Shown: positions 17,562 to 26,077 of the stretch, piece after piece | Layout of the letters: the number at the start of each line of letters is the position of its first letter | Position numbering within the stretch: position 1 is the first letter of the stretch | Source of the DNA: Ignavibacteriales bacterium | Lineage (GTDB): Bacteria > Bacteroidota > Ignavibacteria > Ignavibacteriales > Ignavibacteriaceae | Assembly (NCBI GenBank): GCA_016709765.1 | Contig: JADJMD010000014.1 | Location: 1-64,000, forward strand | Direction of reading: 5' to 3' | Length of the DNA: 64,000 nucleotides | Position numbers and translations under genes: made by a program | The notes under the pieces: generated by a model | The model's database searches: none | What the model was told of the DNA's origin: nothing | The model's input: the letters and a program-made list of their open reading frames with translations, nothing else

Positions 17562-19934
17562 TTATTTCATCAATGTCATTTTTCTTGTCTGTGTAAATGA
17601 TCCTGATTCTATTTTATAAATATACATTCCGCTGTTAAGTTCACTTGCCTCAAAGTTTATTGTGTGTGTACCGGATTCTTTGAATTCATTTACAATTGTC
17701 CTTATCTGCTGACCCAGTATATTAAACAATGTTAGCTTTACCATTCCTGTTTGTGGAAGTATATAACTAATTGTTGTAGTTGGGTTAAATGGGTTTGGAT
17801 AGTTTTGAGTTAACTCATATTTCTTAACACCATTCATATCAACTTCAATTGTCTTTGAGTATTCAAACTGTCCATCGTTATCAATTTGTTTAAGTCTGTA
17901 TGAGTACCTACCTGTTCGGTAGGCAGGTTTTCCTGCAAAGTCATCAACAAAAGAATAATCCTTTGGAGAGTTGCTGTTACCATTGCCATTTACAAAACCA
18001 ATTTTGTTCCACTCACCTTTTACAACAGAACGTTCTACTTCAAAACCGTAGTTGTTAACTTCGGTTGCTGTGTTCCAGCTTAGTTTAACATTATTACCAA
18101 TTGTTGTGGCGGAGAAAGAGGTTAGTTCGACAGGTAGTTCGCCATCAAATATATTTAAGGCATCGGCTCTTCCATATCCAAAAATATTATCGATACCGAC
18201 TGATCCTAAATCTTCTGGATAGTCATATAAAAGCTGTTTGATGTTTTCCCCAGTACGTAATAAATCAAAACTCCATGCCTGTGCTAGAATTGCTGCAACA
18301 TGAGGTGCCGCAGCTGATGTCCCATAAAATCTATAATTTGTTCCATCAAATGAACCGAATCCACCTGCCCCAGTTATAACACCACCATCCACACCAACAA
18401 TTTTTGGAGTTTGTCTTGCTTCAGCGCTTGGATAAACTATTGTTGAAGGACCTTGTGAGGAGAAAAATTCTATTGTGCTTGGTGTATTGTAGCGAACCGC
18501 ACCTACAGAAACTACATCGTCAACAGCAGGATGACCAAATATTGCATCTTGTGCTTTTATGTTATTTGAATAATTAGCAGGTGCATAAATGAATACTTCG
18601 AGGTTAACCGGACTTCCTGAGAATTGATTTACAATTATTGCGTAATCATAGGAAGCTGGGCCTCCTACCGGTCTTGTATAAACAATGTATTCCAAAGGGT
18701 CACCCGAACCTGATTGAACATCCTCACTTGATGCTACGACTGATGAAGTTCCTAAATTATAGAGGTACAAATCATAATCATTTTCTGAAGCACCGAATTG
18801 ATCATCCCATTGAAAAACAATTATCGCTTGTTCACCTACCTCAAGAGGCAAATACAGATAAAAACCAGATGTTCCACCTTCACTAAAATCGTGCTGTTCT
18901 GGTTGGGCGGGGATTGGGGAAAAATCTCCCTGATAATGAGAATCACCTGCATTACCAGCAGAGGAAACATAGATAATATCGTTTGAATTTATTACTGAGT
19001 TTATATGGGAAGCAACAATTCCATCTTCATAAAATGGTTCTAACAACCACCCTATATCATCACAAATAATATTGCTGCCTGCGGTTACTAAATCATCAAT
19101 AGCAGAGTTGAAAGCTAGTGTATTTCCTCCCAAGTCGTGAAAATATAATTCCGAACCGGGAACCATATCGTGAACAATTTCAAGCATCGCAGTACCTTCA
19201 TCTCCGCCATAAGTATTACTTAAGACTGTTAAACCCGATCCGTCAGGAGGTAAATCACCACTTGCTTGTGCGGTTGAGCGGGTATTAACACCATCAGATA
19301 TAATCCCAACATTGATACCAGCTCCTTCGTCACCAAAAATTGAGCGAACATTTGAAGTACGATGAACAGCATCACCTTCAGTAGTTACTGAACCTGTTCT
19401 AATAACTGGAGGCATTACTGTTCTTACTATTCTAACGGCATTTAATGAAGCTAATGCTTCAAGATTTTTAACCTTTACCCAAACGACAGCAATATGATTT
19501 TTCTCATCCCTATCTGTTACAGCTTTAGAAAAACTATTAATTATTGAAGTTGAATATGCCTGATTTAGGTAAACGTAAACATATACAGTACCTTCACTAA
19601 TACTTTCTTCCAAATTAGCGGATTGTTCAAAAGGTTTAAATTGTTTAAGCGATTTCATCGTTTCAGAATGATGTTCAAGCGAAGTTGCCTTGGGAAGAAA
19701 TTCCGGTCTAATTAATTGAAGTAAGTCCGTTGAAAGTTTTTGCTGTGAGGTTGTAAGATTAGCCTTTAATTCATTTAATCTCTGGATTTCCGGATTCGAT
19801 TTTAAATCTACCAAGCCTATTTTATTGGTATCAGTCAATAACTTTGTCTGGTTACGATTAATATCAACCTGAGCAAAAAAATATTGGGAATTGTATAGAA
19901 CTAAAAATGGTATCAGTAATAAAAATCTTTTCAT
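17562..19934 (-). CDS. Secreted S8 family subtilase with T9SS sorting domain
   Basis: The product is a subtilisin-like serine protease. A signal peptide (1-22) precedes a pro-region to about residue 185. The catalytic domain carries Asp214 (GIISDGVNT), His255 (LEIVHDMVPG), the oxyanion Asn328 (SSAGNAG) and Ser540 (YGTSAAAPHVAA). A beta-rich insert of about 115 residues lies between the oxyanion Asn and the Ser, with NDYDLYLYN, typical of PPC-like domains. The linker PVELTSFSATTIG begins near residue 605, and the T9SS module ends the protein (NYPNPFNPTTTISYILPQTG to RKMTLMK). A palindromic repeat adds residues in the linker (17907-17927). A conserved leader motif lies upstream at 19991-20030. 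It is probably cell-surface or released, degrading external protein. Confidence 0.93.
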   Translation of the reverse strand: MKRFLLLIPFLVLYNSQYFFAQVDINRNQTKLLTDTNKIGLVDLKSNPEIQRLNELKANLTTSQQKLSTDLLQLIRPEFLPKATSLEHHSETMKSLKQFKPFEQSANLEESISEGTVYVYVYLNQAYSTSIINSFSKAVTDRDEKNHIAVVWVKVKNLEALASLNAVRIVRTVMPPVIRTGSVTTEGDAVHRTSNVRSIFGDEGAGINVGIISDGVNTRSTAQASGDLPPDGSGLTVLSNTYGGDEGTAMLEIVHDMVPGSELYFHDLGGNTLAFNSAIDDLVTAGSNIICDDIGWLLEPFYEDGIVASHINSVINSNDIIYVSSAGNAGDSHYQGDFSPIPAQPEQHDFSEGGTSGFYLYLPLEVGEQAIIVFQWDDQFGASENDYDLYLYNLGTSSVVASSEDVQSGSGDPLEYIVYTRPVGGPASYDYAIIVNQFSGSPVNLEVFIYAPANYSNNIKAQDAIFGHPAVDDVVSVGAVRYNTPSTIEFFSSQGPSTIVYPSAEARQTPKIVGVDGGVITGAGGFGSFDGTNYRFYGTSAAAPHVAAILAQAWSFDLLRTGENIKQLLYDYPEDLGSVGIDNIFGYGRADALNIFDGELPVELTSFSATTIGNNVKLSWNTATEVNNYGFEVERSVVKGEWNKIGFVNGNGNSNSPKDYSFVDDFAGKPAYRTGRYSYRLKQIDNDGQFEYSKTIEVDMNGVKKYELTQNYPNPFNPTTTISYILPQTGMVKLTLFNILGQQIRTIVNEFKESGTHTINFEASELNSGMYIYKIESGSFTQTRKMTLMK
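17907..17927 (-). repeat. In-frame CCTGCCTACC-type palindrome in the subtilase linker
   Basis: On the coding strand this is CCTGCCTACCGAACAGGTAGG read in frame, with 6-bp arms CCTACC and GGTAGG. It encodes PAYRTGR inside FAGKPAYRTGRYSYRL. Sibling linkers read DNISSGRYSYRL, about five residues shorter. The first ten bases match the intergenic repeat at 25222-25240. Confidence 0.65.
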
Positions 19935-19990
19935 AGCAGCCCTCGCATAATGAAGAATTATATATGATTAATAAATTATTAGTTATGATA

Positions 19991-20030
19991 TTTGCATAGC
20001 GTGCATAACCTAGTCCTAGTTGCAAAGGTA
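19991..20030 (-). promoter_or_regulatory. Putative promoter and leader motif of the subtilase gene
   Basis: On the coding strand, TACCTTTG (rc of 20023-20030) matches the Bacteroidota -7 box TAnnTTTG. It is followed 12 nt later by GGTTATGCACGCTATGCAAA (rc of 19991-20010). The same pair with the same spacing occurs before the lamin-tail gene at 25080-25119. The motif would sit in the 5' leader, about 57 bp before the start codon. Its function is unknown. Confidence 0.45.
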
Positions 20031-20130
20031 AACAATGAGATTAAAAGAAACTAGAATCCAACACAAATAATTTTATGCTGGAACTTAAAAAATATTAATC
20101 AAATTTTTATGGTCAGAATTTTACAAAAAA

Positions 20131-20148
20131 GGCTCAGTTATCTGAGCC
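20131..20148. terminator. GGCTCAG-type bidirectional terminator
   Basis: GGCTCAG and CTGAGCC arms enclose a TTAT loop, with an A-run before and TTTTTT after. It is one base different from the copies at 13680 and 17515 and ends the endonuclease transcript. Confidence 0.88.
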
Positions 20149-20184
20149 TTTTTTGTACTTAGAAATGAGTATTCAGAATCTAAA

Positions 20185-22842
20185 TTATTTGACCAACGTC
20201 ATTTTCTTTGTTTGGGTAAAGGAACCAGCTTCAATTTTGTAAATGTACATTCCGCTGTTAAGTTCACTTGCCTCAAAGTTTATTGTGTGAACACCGGATT
20301 CTTTATATTCGTTTATAAGTGTTCTTACTTCCTGACCAAGTATATTAAACAATGTTAGTTTTACATTACCTGCTTCAGGAAGACTAAAACGAATTGTTGT
20401 ACTTGGGTTAAATGGATTTGGATAATTCTGTGATAACTCAAATTTCTTAACTCCGTTCATATCAACTTCAATTATTTTTGAATATTCAAACTGACCGTCA
20501 TTATCAATTTGCTTTAGTCTGTATGAGTATCTACCTGAGCTTATATTATCATCAACAAAAGAATAATCTTTTGGTGAGTTGCTGTTACCGTTACCATTAA
20601 CAAAACCAATCTTCTCCCAGGAAAGATTTCTCTCTCCGTTCGAAATGACAGCGCGCTCAATGTTAAATCCATAGTTATTTAACTCAGTTGCAGTTTCCCA
20701 ATTAAGCATCACACTTTTACCAATAACTCTTCCTGAAAATGAAGTTAACTCGACAGGTAAATTTCCCTCATACTGCCCTAACCCATTAAAGGTATCATTT
20801 GCATATCCATCCCATTCAATTGCTGGATCAAAGACGTTACTTGGATTTGTATCACCCTGGGTGACAGTAATCTTTCTTCTCAATGTATGGTTAAGTGTCG
20901 TGATAGTGCCAGTACCCCATTGTGTGCCAGGATCATATCCAACCTGACCAATGACATCAACAATTGTGTTACCTTTCTTTACCACAACTGCATCGTTACC
21001 ATTAAAAAAACTTGAACTACTCGTTTGATTTGCTGCATTAATAATTGCTTGTACAGAAGAAGCATCAGCAACAACAAATACATTTCCGACTGCAAGTGTT
21101 CCAATCAGATTAATTGTTGTACTGGCCGTTGTTGCTCCATTAAAATAATATTCTAACTTGTAGCTGTTTGCGACTAAATCAATACTTTTATCGGTTCCAT
21201 TAAAAATCTCAATAGCTTTATTATTTGAAGATCCTTCTACATATTCACTTATAATTAAATCTGTATAATTTCCACCGCCTGAATTTGCTTCAGTTTGCAC
21301 CGTTAGTGTTGGTACAACTCCATCGGTTTTATAATTCAATTGTCCGGGATTTTCATTATATGAATAAATTTTAAAGTAATAATTAGTACTTGCCGTAAGT
21401 CCACTGAATGAATAATTATCTGCAGCCGAATAATTAATATTAACCGTAGCCGAACCGTCTGTTAAATTTGTATCATCAGCATACATAACACCATCTGAAG
21501 GATCAGTAAACACTCCTGTTTTATTTGCCAGTAAAAGATATCCAGATGGAACTTGAGCTCCAGGCAAAGCATCAGTCCAGGTTGTTTGTATTGATGAAGT
21601 TGTTACAGTACCAGATGCAAAGGTTGTTAAGTAATTTGTAGGTTCTGTTGCTAAAGTTCCGTTAAATAATACACTCGCTATAGGGAATGTTCCATCAATT
21701 TTATAATTGGTTAACGCACCACTCCCATTGTATGAAAAGATAGCAGCATAATACACAGTGTTACTTGTAAGATTCGTAAATCCGAAATTATTTAGCCCTG
21801 CATAAGATAAGTTAATCACAGCTTTACCATCAGATAAACTTCCATCATCTGGATAGGTTTCCCCATCAATAGGAAGGAAATAATTATTCCTATCGTAAAC
21901 GATCAATAAATAATCAGAAGGCGCTTGTGTACCCGCTAAAGCGTCAACCCAGCTAAACTGAATCGTTGAGGCTCCTGTGATTCCGGTAAAATTTGTAACG
22001 TAATTTGTTGGCTCAATTGCATAGGTTGGATTCAACTTGCTAAGATTATTAAAATCTATATAGTTAACATATTCTGGATGATCAACAAGCGGGTTTCTGT
22101 TCTGTTGAACAGATTGGATATAATTGTTTCTATCAACTTCCCATTTATCAGGCGGATCTTGTTTGTGCCATTGAATCAAAGTAGCTAAATCTTGTGGTCC
22201 CTCGCTAAGAGAAGGAAGTCTTGTATTGTTTAACCAATTGAAAGTCCAATCGTAACCACTTATTCCATTATATCTAATAGGCATATATAATAAGGCTCGA
22301 GCTGCATCGCCTTTATGTGCATCACGAGGTTCATAAACTAATTTACCATTAATATCAGTTCCGTACTTACCTTCGAGGAAAGTGCTAATCACATTAACAA
22401 CTTTGCCTAGTGGATGATTACTCCTTACACCATTTGCTCCATTCTGGTGTGTTGGAAACAAATGATATTGATCTGAATATTCATCTAAAGAAGTTGAAGG
22501 ATATCCCGGCTGCCAGCTATGGCAAAAAGTGTGTTCACGACTCATTGGTAACCAGGTAAATGTACCCGAATATATATATTCAAAATGACTGTAAACACAA
22601 AACACAGAACTAGTTCCATTACCATTATTAATCGAAGCAAAGTTCGCAATGTTTGTTTCATCAAAATTATCATAGCTAACTTTTGTATAAGGATTTCTAA
22701 TCCTGTTTTCAAGATCAGTCACAAAAGATGCTGCATTAGGATCGATACTATTATAATAAGTACCCGACTGAGATAAAATGAATTGAGTGAAGAAAAGAAA
22801 AACTGTTATAAAGAATAATTTAAAAGTAGCTCTCACCTGCAT
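20185..22842 (-). CDS. Secreted endonuclease I family nuclease with FnIII, lamin-tail and T9SS domains
   Basis: This 885-aa modular protein begins with a signal peptide (to about residue 24). An endonuclease I (EndA/NucM-like) domain covers about 27-265, with the His-metal signature PMSREHTFCHSWQP and DQYHLFPTHQNGANGVRSNHPLGKV. Two fibronectin type III repeats follow (about 275-395 and 400-510), then a lamin-tail domain (LIISEYVEGSSNNKAIEIFNG, about 525-650). The FnIII-like linker PVELTSFSG and the T9SS type A module (NYPNPFNPSTTIRFSLPEAGNV) end the protein. It probably degrades extracellular DNA and is anchored or released by T9SS. The linker is enlarged by an in-frame repeat at 20621-20650. 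The gene stands alone, ended by its own terminator. Confidence 0.92.
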   Translation of the reverse strand: MQVRATFKLFFITVFLFFTQFILSQSGTYYNSIDPNAASFVTDLENRIRNPYTKVSYDNFDETNIANFASINNGNGTSSVFCVYSHFEYIYSGTFTWLPMSREHTFCHSWQPGYPSTSLDEYSDQYHLFPTHQNGANGVRSNHPLGKVVNVISTFLEGKYGTDINGKLVYEPRDAHKGDAARALLYMPIRYNGISGYDWTFNWLNNTRLPSLSEGPQDLATLIQWHKQDPPDKWEVDRNNYIQSVQQNRNPLVDHPEYVNYIDFNNLSKLNPTYAIEPTNYVTNFTGITGASTIQFSWVDALAGTQAPSDYLLIVYDRNNYFLPIDGETYPDDGSLSDGKAVINLSYAGLNNFGFTNLTSNTVYYAAIFSYNGSGALTNYKIDGTFPIASVLFNGTLATEPTNYLTTFASGTVTTSSIQTTWTDALPGAQVPSGYLLLANKTGVFTDPSDGVMYADDTNLTDGSATVNINYSAADNYSFSGLTASTNYYFKIYSYNENPGQLNYKTDGVVPTLTVQTEANSGGGNYTDLIISEYVEGSSNNKAIEIFNGTDKSIDLVANSYKLEYYFNGATTASTTINLIGTLAVGNVFVVADASSVQAIINAANQTSSSSFFNGNDAVVVKKGNTIVDVIGQVGYDPGTQWGTGTITTLNHTLRRKITVTQGDTNPSNVFDPAIEWDGYANDTFNGLGQYEGNLPVELTSFSGRVIGKSVMLNWETATELNNYGFNIERAVISNGERNLSWEKIGFVNGNGNSNSPKDYSFVDDNISSGRYSYRLKQIDNDGQFEYSKIIEVDMNGVKKFELSQNYPNPFNPSTTIRFSLPEAGNVKLTLFNILGQEVRTLINEYKESGVHTINFEASELNSGMYIYKIEAGSFTQTKKMTLVK
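20621..20650 (-). repeat. In-frame GTCATTTCGAAC-type dispersed repeat in the endonuclease linker
   Basis: The coding strand contains TGTCATTTCGAACGGAGAG followed by AGAAATCTTTC. The ends form an imperfect inverted repeat (TTTC-GAAC and GAGAAATC). This wording resembles a short repeat I recall as frequent between genes in Bacteroidota genomes; here it is inside a gene and in frame, encoding VISNGERNLS between the ER and W landmarks. The interval is 11 residues here and 5 in siblings. Confidence 0.6.
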
Positions 22843-22973
22843 AGCAATCCTTAATATGAATGATTTTGAAATAGTCTAGTTTCCGGGAAACATTAGAAAT
22901 GTTCTAGAAAACACTGGCGAAATTACTGAACTAATGCTGAATAATAAATATTAGCAGTGATATAAATTAAAAA

Positions 22974-22991
22974 GGCTCAGTAGCCTGAGCC
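22974..22991. terminator. GGCTCAG-type bidirectional terminator
   Basis: GGCTCAG and CTGAGCC arms enclose a TAGC loop, with AAAAA before and TTTTT after. It ends the lamin-tail gene transcript. Confidence 0.88.
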
Positions 22992-23019
22992 TTTTTGTCA
23001 AGTAGTAAGAAATCGATTG

Positions 23020-25001
23020 TCACTTAACCAAGGTCATTTTTCTTGTTTGTGTAAATGAACCTGATTCAATTTTGTAAATATACATTCCGCTATTTAGTTC
23101 ACTTGCATCAAAGTTTATTGTATGCGTTCCAGATTCTTTAAACTCATTTACAAGAGTTCTTATCTGCTGACCAAGTATATTATATAATGTTAATTTTACC
23201 ATCCCTACATCCGGTAAATTGAATTTTATTGTTGTAGTTGGGTTAAATGGATTTGGATAGTTCTGACTTAACTCGAATTTCTTAACTCCATTCATATCAA
23301 TCTCTACTGTTTTAGAATATTCAAACTCTCCATCGTTATCTATTTGTTTTAGTCTGTATGAATACCTTCCTGAATTTACTTTATTATCAACAAATGAATA
23401 ATCTTTGGTGAGTTTGAATTACCATTACCTTCAACAAAACCAATCTTTTCCCAATTATTCTTTACAACAGAACGCTCAACATCAAATCCATAGTTGTTAA
23501 CTTCAGTTGCTGTATTCCAGCTTAACTTAACAGTTGAACCAATTGTTGTTGCTGAGAAGGATGTAAGTTCTACAGGAAGCGAAGGATTCCCTAAATCTGT
23601 AAAATCATCTATGTTAAAAGTATTCCACTCGGTTGCAGGATCAAATACATCAAAACCATTTCTATCACCAATAGCAATAAGATTTTGACGTCTCAAAGTA
23701 TGATCTAGTGTCGTATTTTGTTCTGTGCCCCAAAAAGTACCTGGATCAAAACCAATTTGACCAACTACATCAAGTATATTACCTGAAGCACCGCCAACGC
23801 GCAGAACAAGAGCATCATCACCATTAAATGTTAATGAGCTGCTAGTCTGATCTGCTAATCCCAACAATGTTGTACCAGCACTGGAATTAGCTAAAACAAA
23901 AACCTCTTCGCTTAATAAAGTTCCAGTAAGGGCAATAGTATTAGTGACTGAGCTGGAACCATTTGCATAGATCAGTACTACATAATTGCCGGCAGTGAGA
24001 TCAACATCGCTACCCGAAATATTAATAATTTCAACTGCTTTATTATTGCTTGAACCTTCTACATATTCAGAAAAGAATAAATTTGGTAAGACGCCTGTTA
24101 TACTGCCATTACATGTAACATTGAGCGTAACACTGCCACCACCAGCATTTGTAATATCTTCATTATCATAGGTACCTGCCGCTAACCCAGCAATCAATCT
24201 AACGTGAATATCAGTAGCTGTTCCATCATATGCTGTTAAAGTAATTTCACTTGTGAAAGTTGCATCGTCCAGGGATATCTCATAGTCAGCAGGTGCTGTT
24301 ACTGTAACATCACTTCCGTCCAAGTCTGTTCCAGTTAAAGTATAAAGCTGTGAAGTTGAAGGACCATTACCAAATACATAGCTTAGTGAATTTAAGGAAG
24401 AAACTGATGAAGATAGTAGTGGTACTGCTGCACTTCCAGGTGCAAGTCCAAAACCAGTAATATCAGCAGCAGGATTTGTACTTACTACTTCAAATCTTAA
24501 ACTTGGATCAGACCAACCTACTACGTTACCAGTAGTAATTCCACTTAAAAGTTGTATGTTTTGGTTTGCAGTTGAAACCGTGCCACCTGTCCATGCTGTT
24601 CCTGGATCGACGCCAGGTGTACCAAATATATCTGTTGTAGTACCACCATATACCAAAGCCAATGCATCATCGCCATTAAATGTAAAAGCAAATGTATAAA
24701 ATGCCGCACCATTGCCAACAGCAGTTGCCTGCATATCTGTTGTTCCAATTACAAGTACAGCTCCAGGGGCTAGTGTTCCTGAACTTATAGTATATAGTGT
24801 AGCTAAAGCAGCTCCATTTGTTCCCTGTCGTACTACTAAATTATTTGTTGAAAAATCTAATGTTGATGTAGTATTATTCCAGACTTCAATGCCTTTAGGA
24901 ACAGAACCAGAATTAGTCTCAACATACTGACTAATTATTTGGGAAAAAGAAAATGAAGAAAAAAATAAAATTGTTACAATCAGTAACCCAAATTTTTTCA
25001 T
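23020..25001 (-). CDS. Secreted lamin-tail protein with T9SS sorting domain, one frameshift
   Basis: Two frames join into a protein of about 660 aa. The first runs from the signal peptide (1-20) to NGNSNSPK and stops at 23376. The second resumes in the linker and supplies the sorting module NYPNPFNPTTTIKFNLPDVGMV to RKMTLVK. One A is missing in the ccAAAGATT stretch near 23402; restoring it gives SNSPKDYSFVDNKVNSGRYSYRL, as in its siblings. Domains are a lamin-tail domain (about 21-165), an immunoglobulin-like repeat region (about 195-300, TLTGTDLDGSDVTVTAPADYEISLDD) and a second lamin-tail domain (about 305-470, FFSEYVEGSSNNKAVEIIN). It is likely an outer-surface adhesion or scaffold protein. 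A leader motif is shared with the subtilase gene. Confidence 0.82.
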
Positions 25002-25079
25002 AGTGAACCCTCGTGAATAAATAAATTGTGAAATAATTTAATTAAAAGTCGTATGTAAGAAAGTAAGATGGTTTTACGG

Positions 25080-25119
25080 TTTGCATAGCGTGTAAAACCA
25101 AATTCCCGAGTCCAAAGTA
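25080..25119 (-). promoter_or_regulatory. Putative promoter and leader motif of the lamin-tail gene
   Basis: On the coding strand TACTTTG (rc of 25113-25119) is followed 13 nt later by GGTTTTACACGCTATGCAAA (rc of 25080-25099). Seventeen of twenty bases agree with the subtilase leader motif. It lies about 80 bp before the start codon. A cyclic-di-GMP riboswitch was considered and rejected because the conserved second half is missing. Confidence 0.45.
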
Positions 25120-25211
25120 AATAAAGAGAGCTAATTAATCCACCATTGGTAAATTAATTATTTGTTAATAATGTAATTTGTTGTTTGCGGACAAATAATT
25201 AAACACAAGTT

Positions 25212-25255
25212 GAATCCCACTCCTGCCTACCGAAGGCAGGTTCGCGGGAATGACA
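25212..25255. repeat. Composite nested palindromic repeat
   Basis: An inner palindrome, CCTGCC-TACCGAA-GGCAGG (25222-25240), is nested in an outer inverted repeat, GAATCCCAC at the left and GCGGGAATGACA at the right. The outer part resembles dispersed hairpins known from many bacteria. The inner part shares its first ten bases with the in-frame repeat in the subtilase gene. It sits just behind the DUF3108 gene. There is no T-run, so it is not a canonical terminator. Confidence 0.6.
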
Positions 25256-25263
25256 AAAATACA

Positions 25264-26067
25264 TTACTTTCTTTTTGAGGTTAATTTTCCGTAAACACCG
25301 CTGTATCCTGTTAAATCAGAATTGATAGAGCCAACAACTACTTTTGTTTTAACTCGTACAGGAATTTTTGCTTCATCGTTTGTTAACCAGATCATTATGC
25401 TGCCTTCGTTTTTGAACAATCCGCCTTCCTGCACCAATGGTTCAACAATTATGCAATCAAATTTTCCAGCTTCAACTTCAATGGTTTCTTTGCCGTGATA
25501 AACTACATCAAGATCGTAAACTTTATCTTTATAAAAATTCTTTAATGGAATTCTATCGCCAACTTTTAATCCTGAGTAATCCAAAGTTCTTGCATAAAAG
25601 AATGCCGAAACAATATCATTTACATATTTAGGAATATCAAACTCGCCGCCGCTGGTTTTTGCTTTACCTTTTCTTTGATCAAAGAAAGCAGAAAAATCTC
25701 TTGAGTAATTTCCTTCTCGAATGTGCTGTTCAAATCTCCAGGGAAAAATTCCTTCTACATCAATATAGGTTTCGTATCTATCACGAACTTTAAAGAAGTT
25801 ATCAAAAGTTGAAACAGTGTTAACTTCAAAAGTTACGTGGTACGCTTCTCTGCCTGATATTTTTTTAATTTTTGGTATTTCAAAAGATGCTACTCCTGCT
25901 GTTACAAAACCATATTTAACATCAAATGTAAGTTTTTCACCTTCACGAAAAGCATTGTTTTCAATTTTACGGAATTCATCTTTTTTCTGTGCTACAGCTG
26001 ATGAAAGAGCAATCAAAGCTATAGACAAAATGATAATTAAAGTATTTATTTTAATAAAGGATTTCAT
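25264..26067 (-). CDS. DUF3108 domain-containing exported protein
   Basis: This 267-aa protein has a signal peptide (1-26, ending SSAVAQ) and the DUF3108 domain over most of the rest. Landmarks are FREGEKLTFDVKYGFVTAGVASFEI, FFKVRDRYETYID, FPWRFEQHIREGNYSRDFSAFFD and GKFDCIIVEPLVQEGGLFKNEGSIMIWLT. The family is periplasmic and of unknown function, found widely in Gram-negative bacteria, with a beta-barrel-like fold predicted. It is the last gene of the long minus-strand envelope operon and begins 10 bp after the GT9 gene, so a role in the cell envelope is inferred from position only. Confidence 0.85.
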   Translation of the reverse strand: MKSFIKINTLIIILSIALIALSSAVAQKKDEFRKIENNAFREGEKLTFDVKYGFVTAGVASFEIPKIKKISGREAYHVTFEVNTVSTFDNFFKVRDRYETYIDVEGIFPWRFEQHIREGNYSRDFSAFFDQRKGKAKTSGGEFDIPKYVNDIVSAFFYARTLDYSGLKVGDRIPLKNFYKDKVYDLDVVYHGKETIEVEAGKFDCIIVEPLVQEGGLFKNEGSIMIWLTNDEAKIPVRVKTKVVVGSINSDLTGYSGVYGKLTSKRK

Positions 26068-26077
26068 TTACTACTCC

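Noticed and set aside
25060..25100. Possible cyclic-di-GMP (GEMM) riboswitch suggested by CACGCTATGCAAACC
   Set aside because: The conserved second half (GACGCAAAGCC and the tetraloop receptor) is absent downstream, so only a chance partial match remains.
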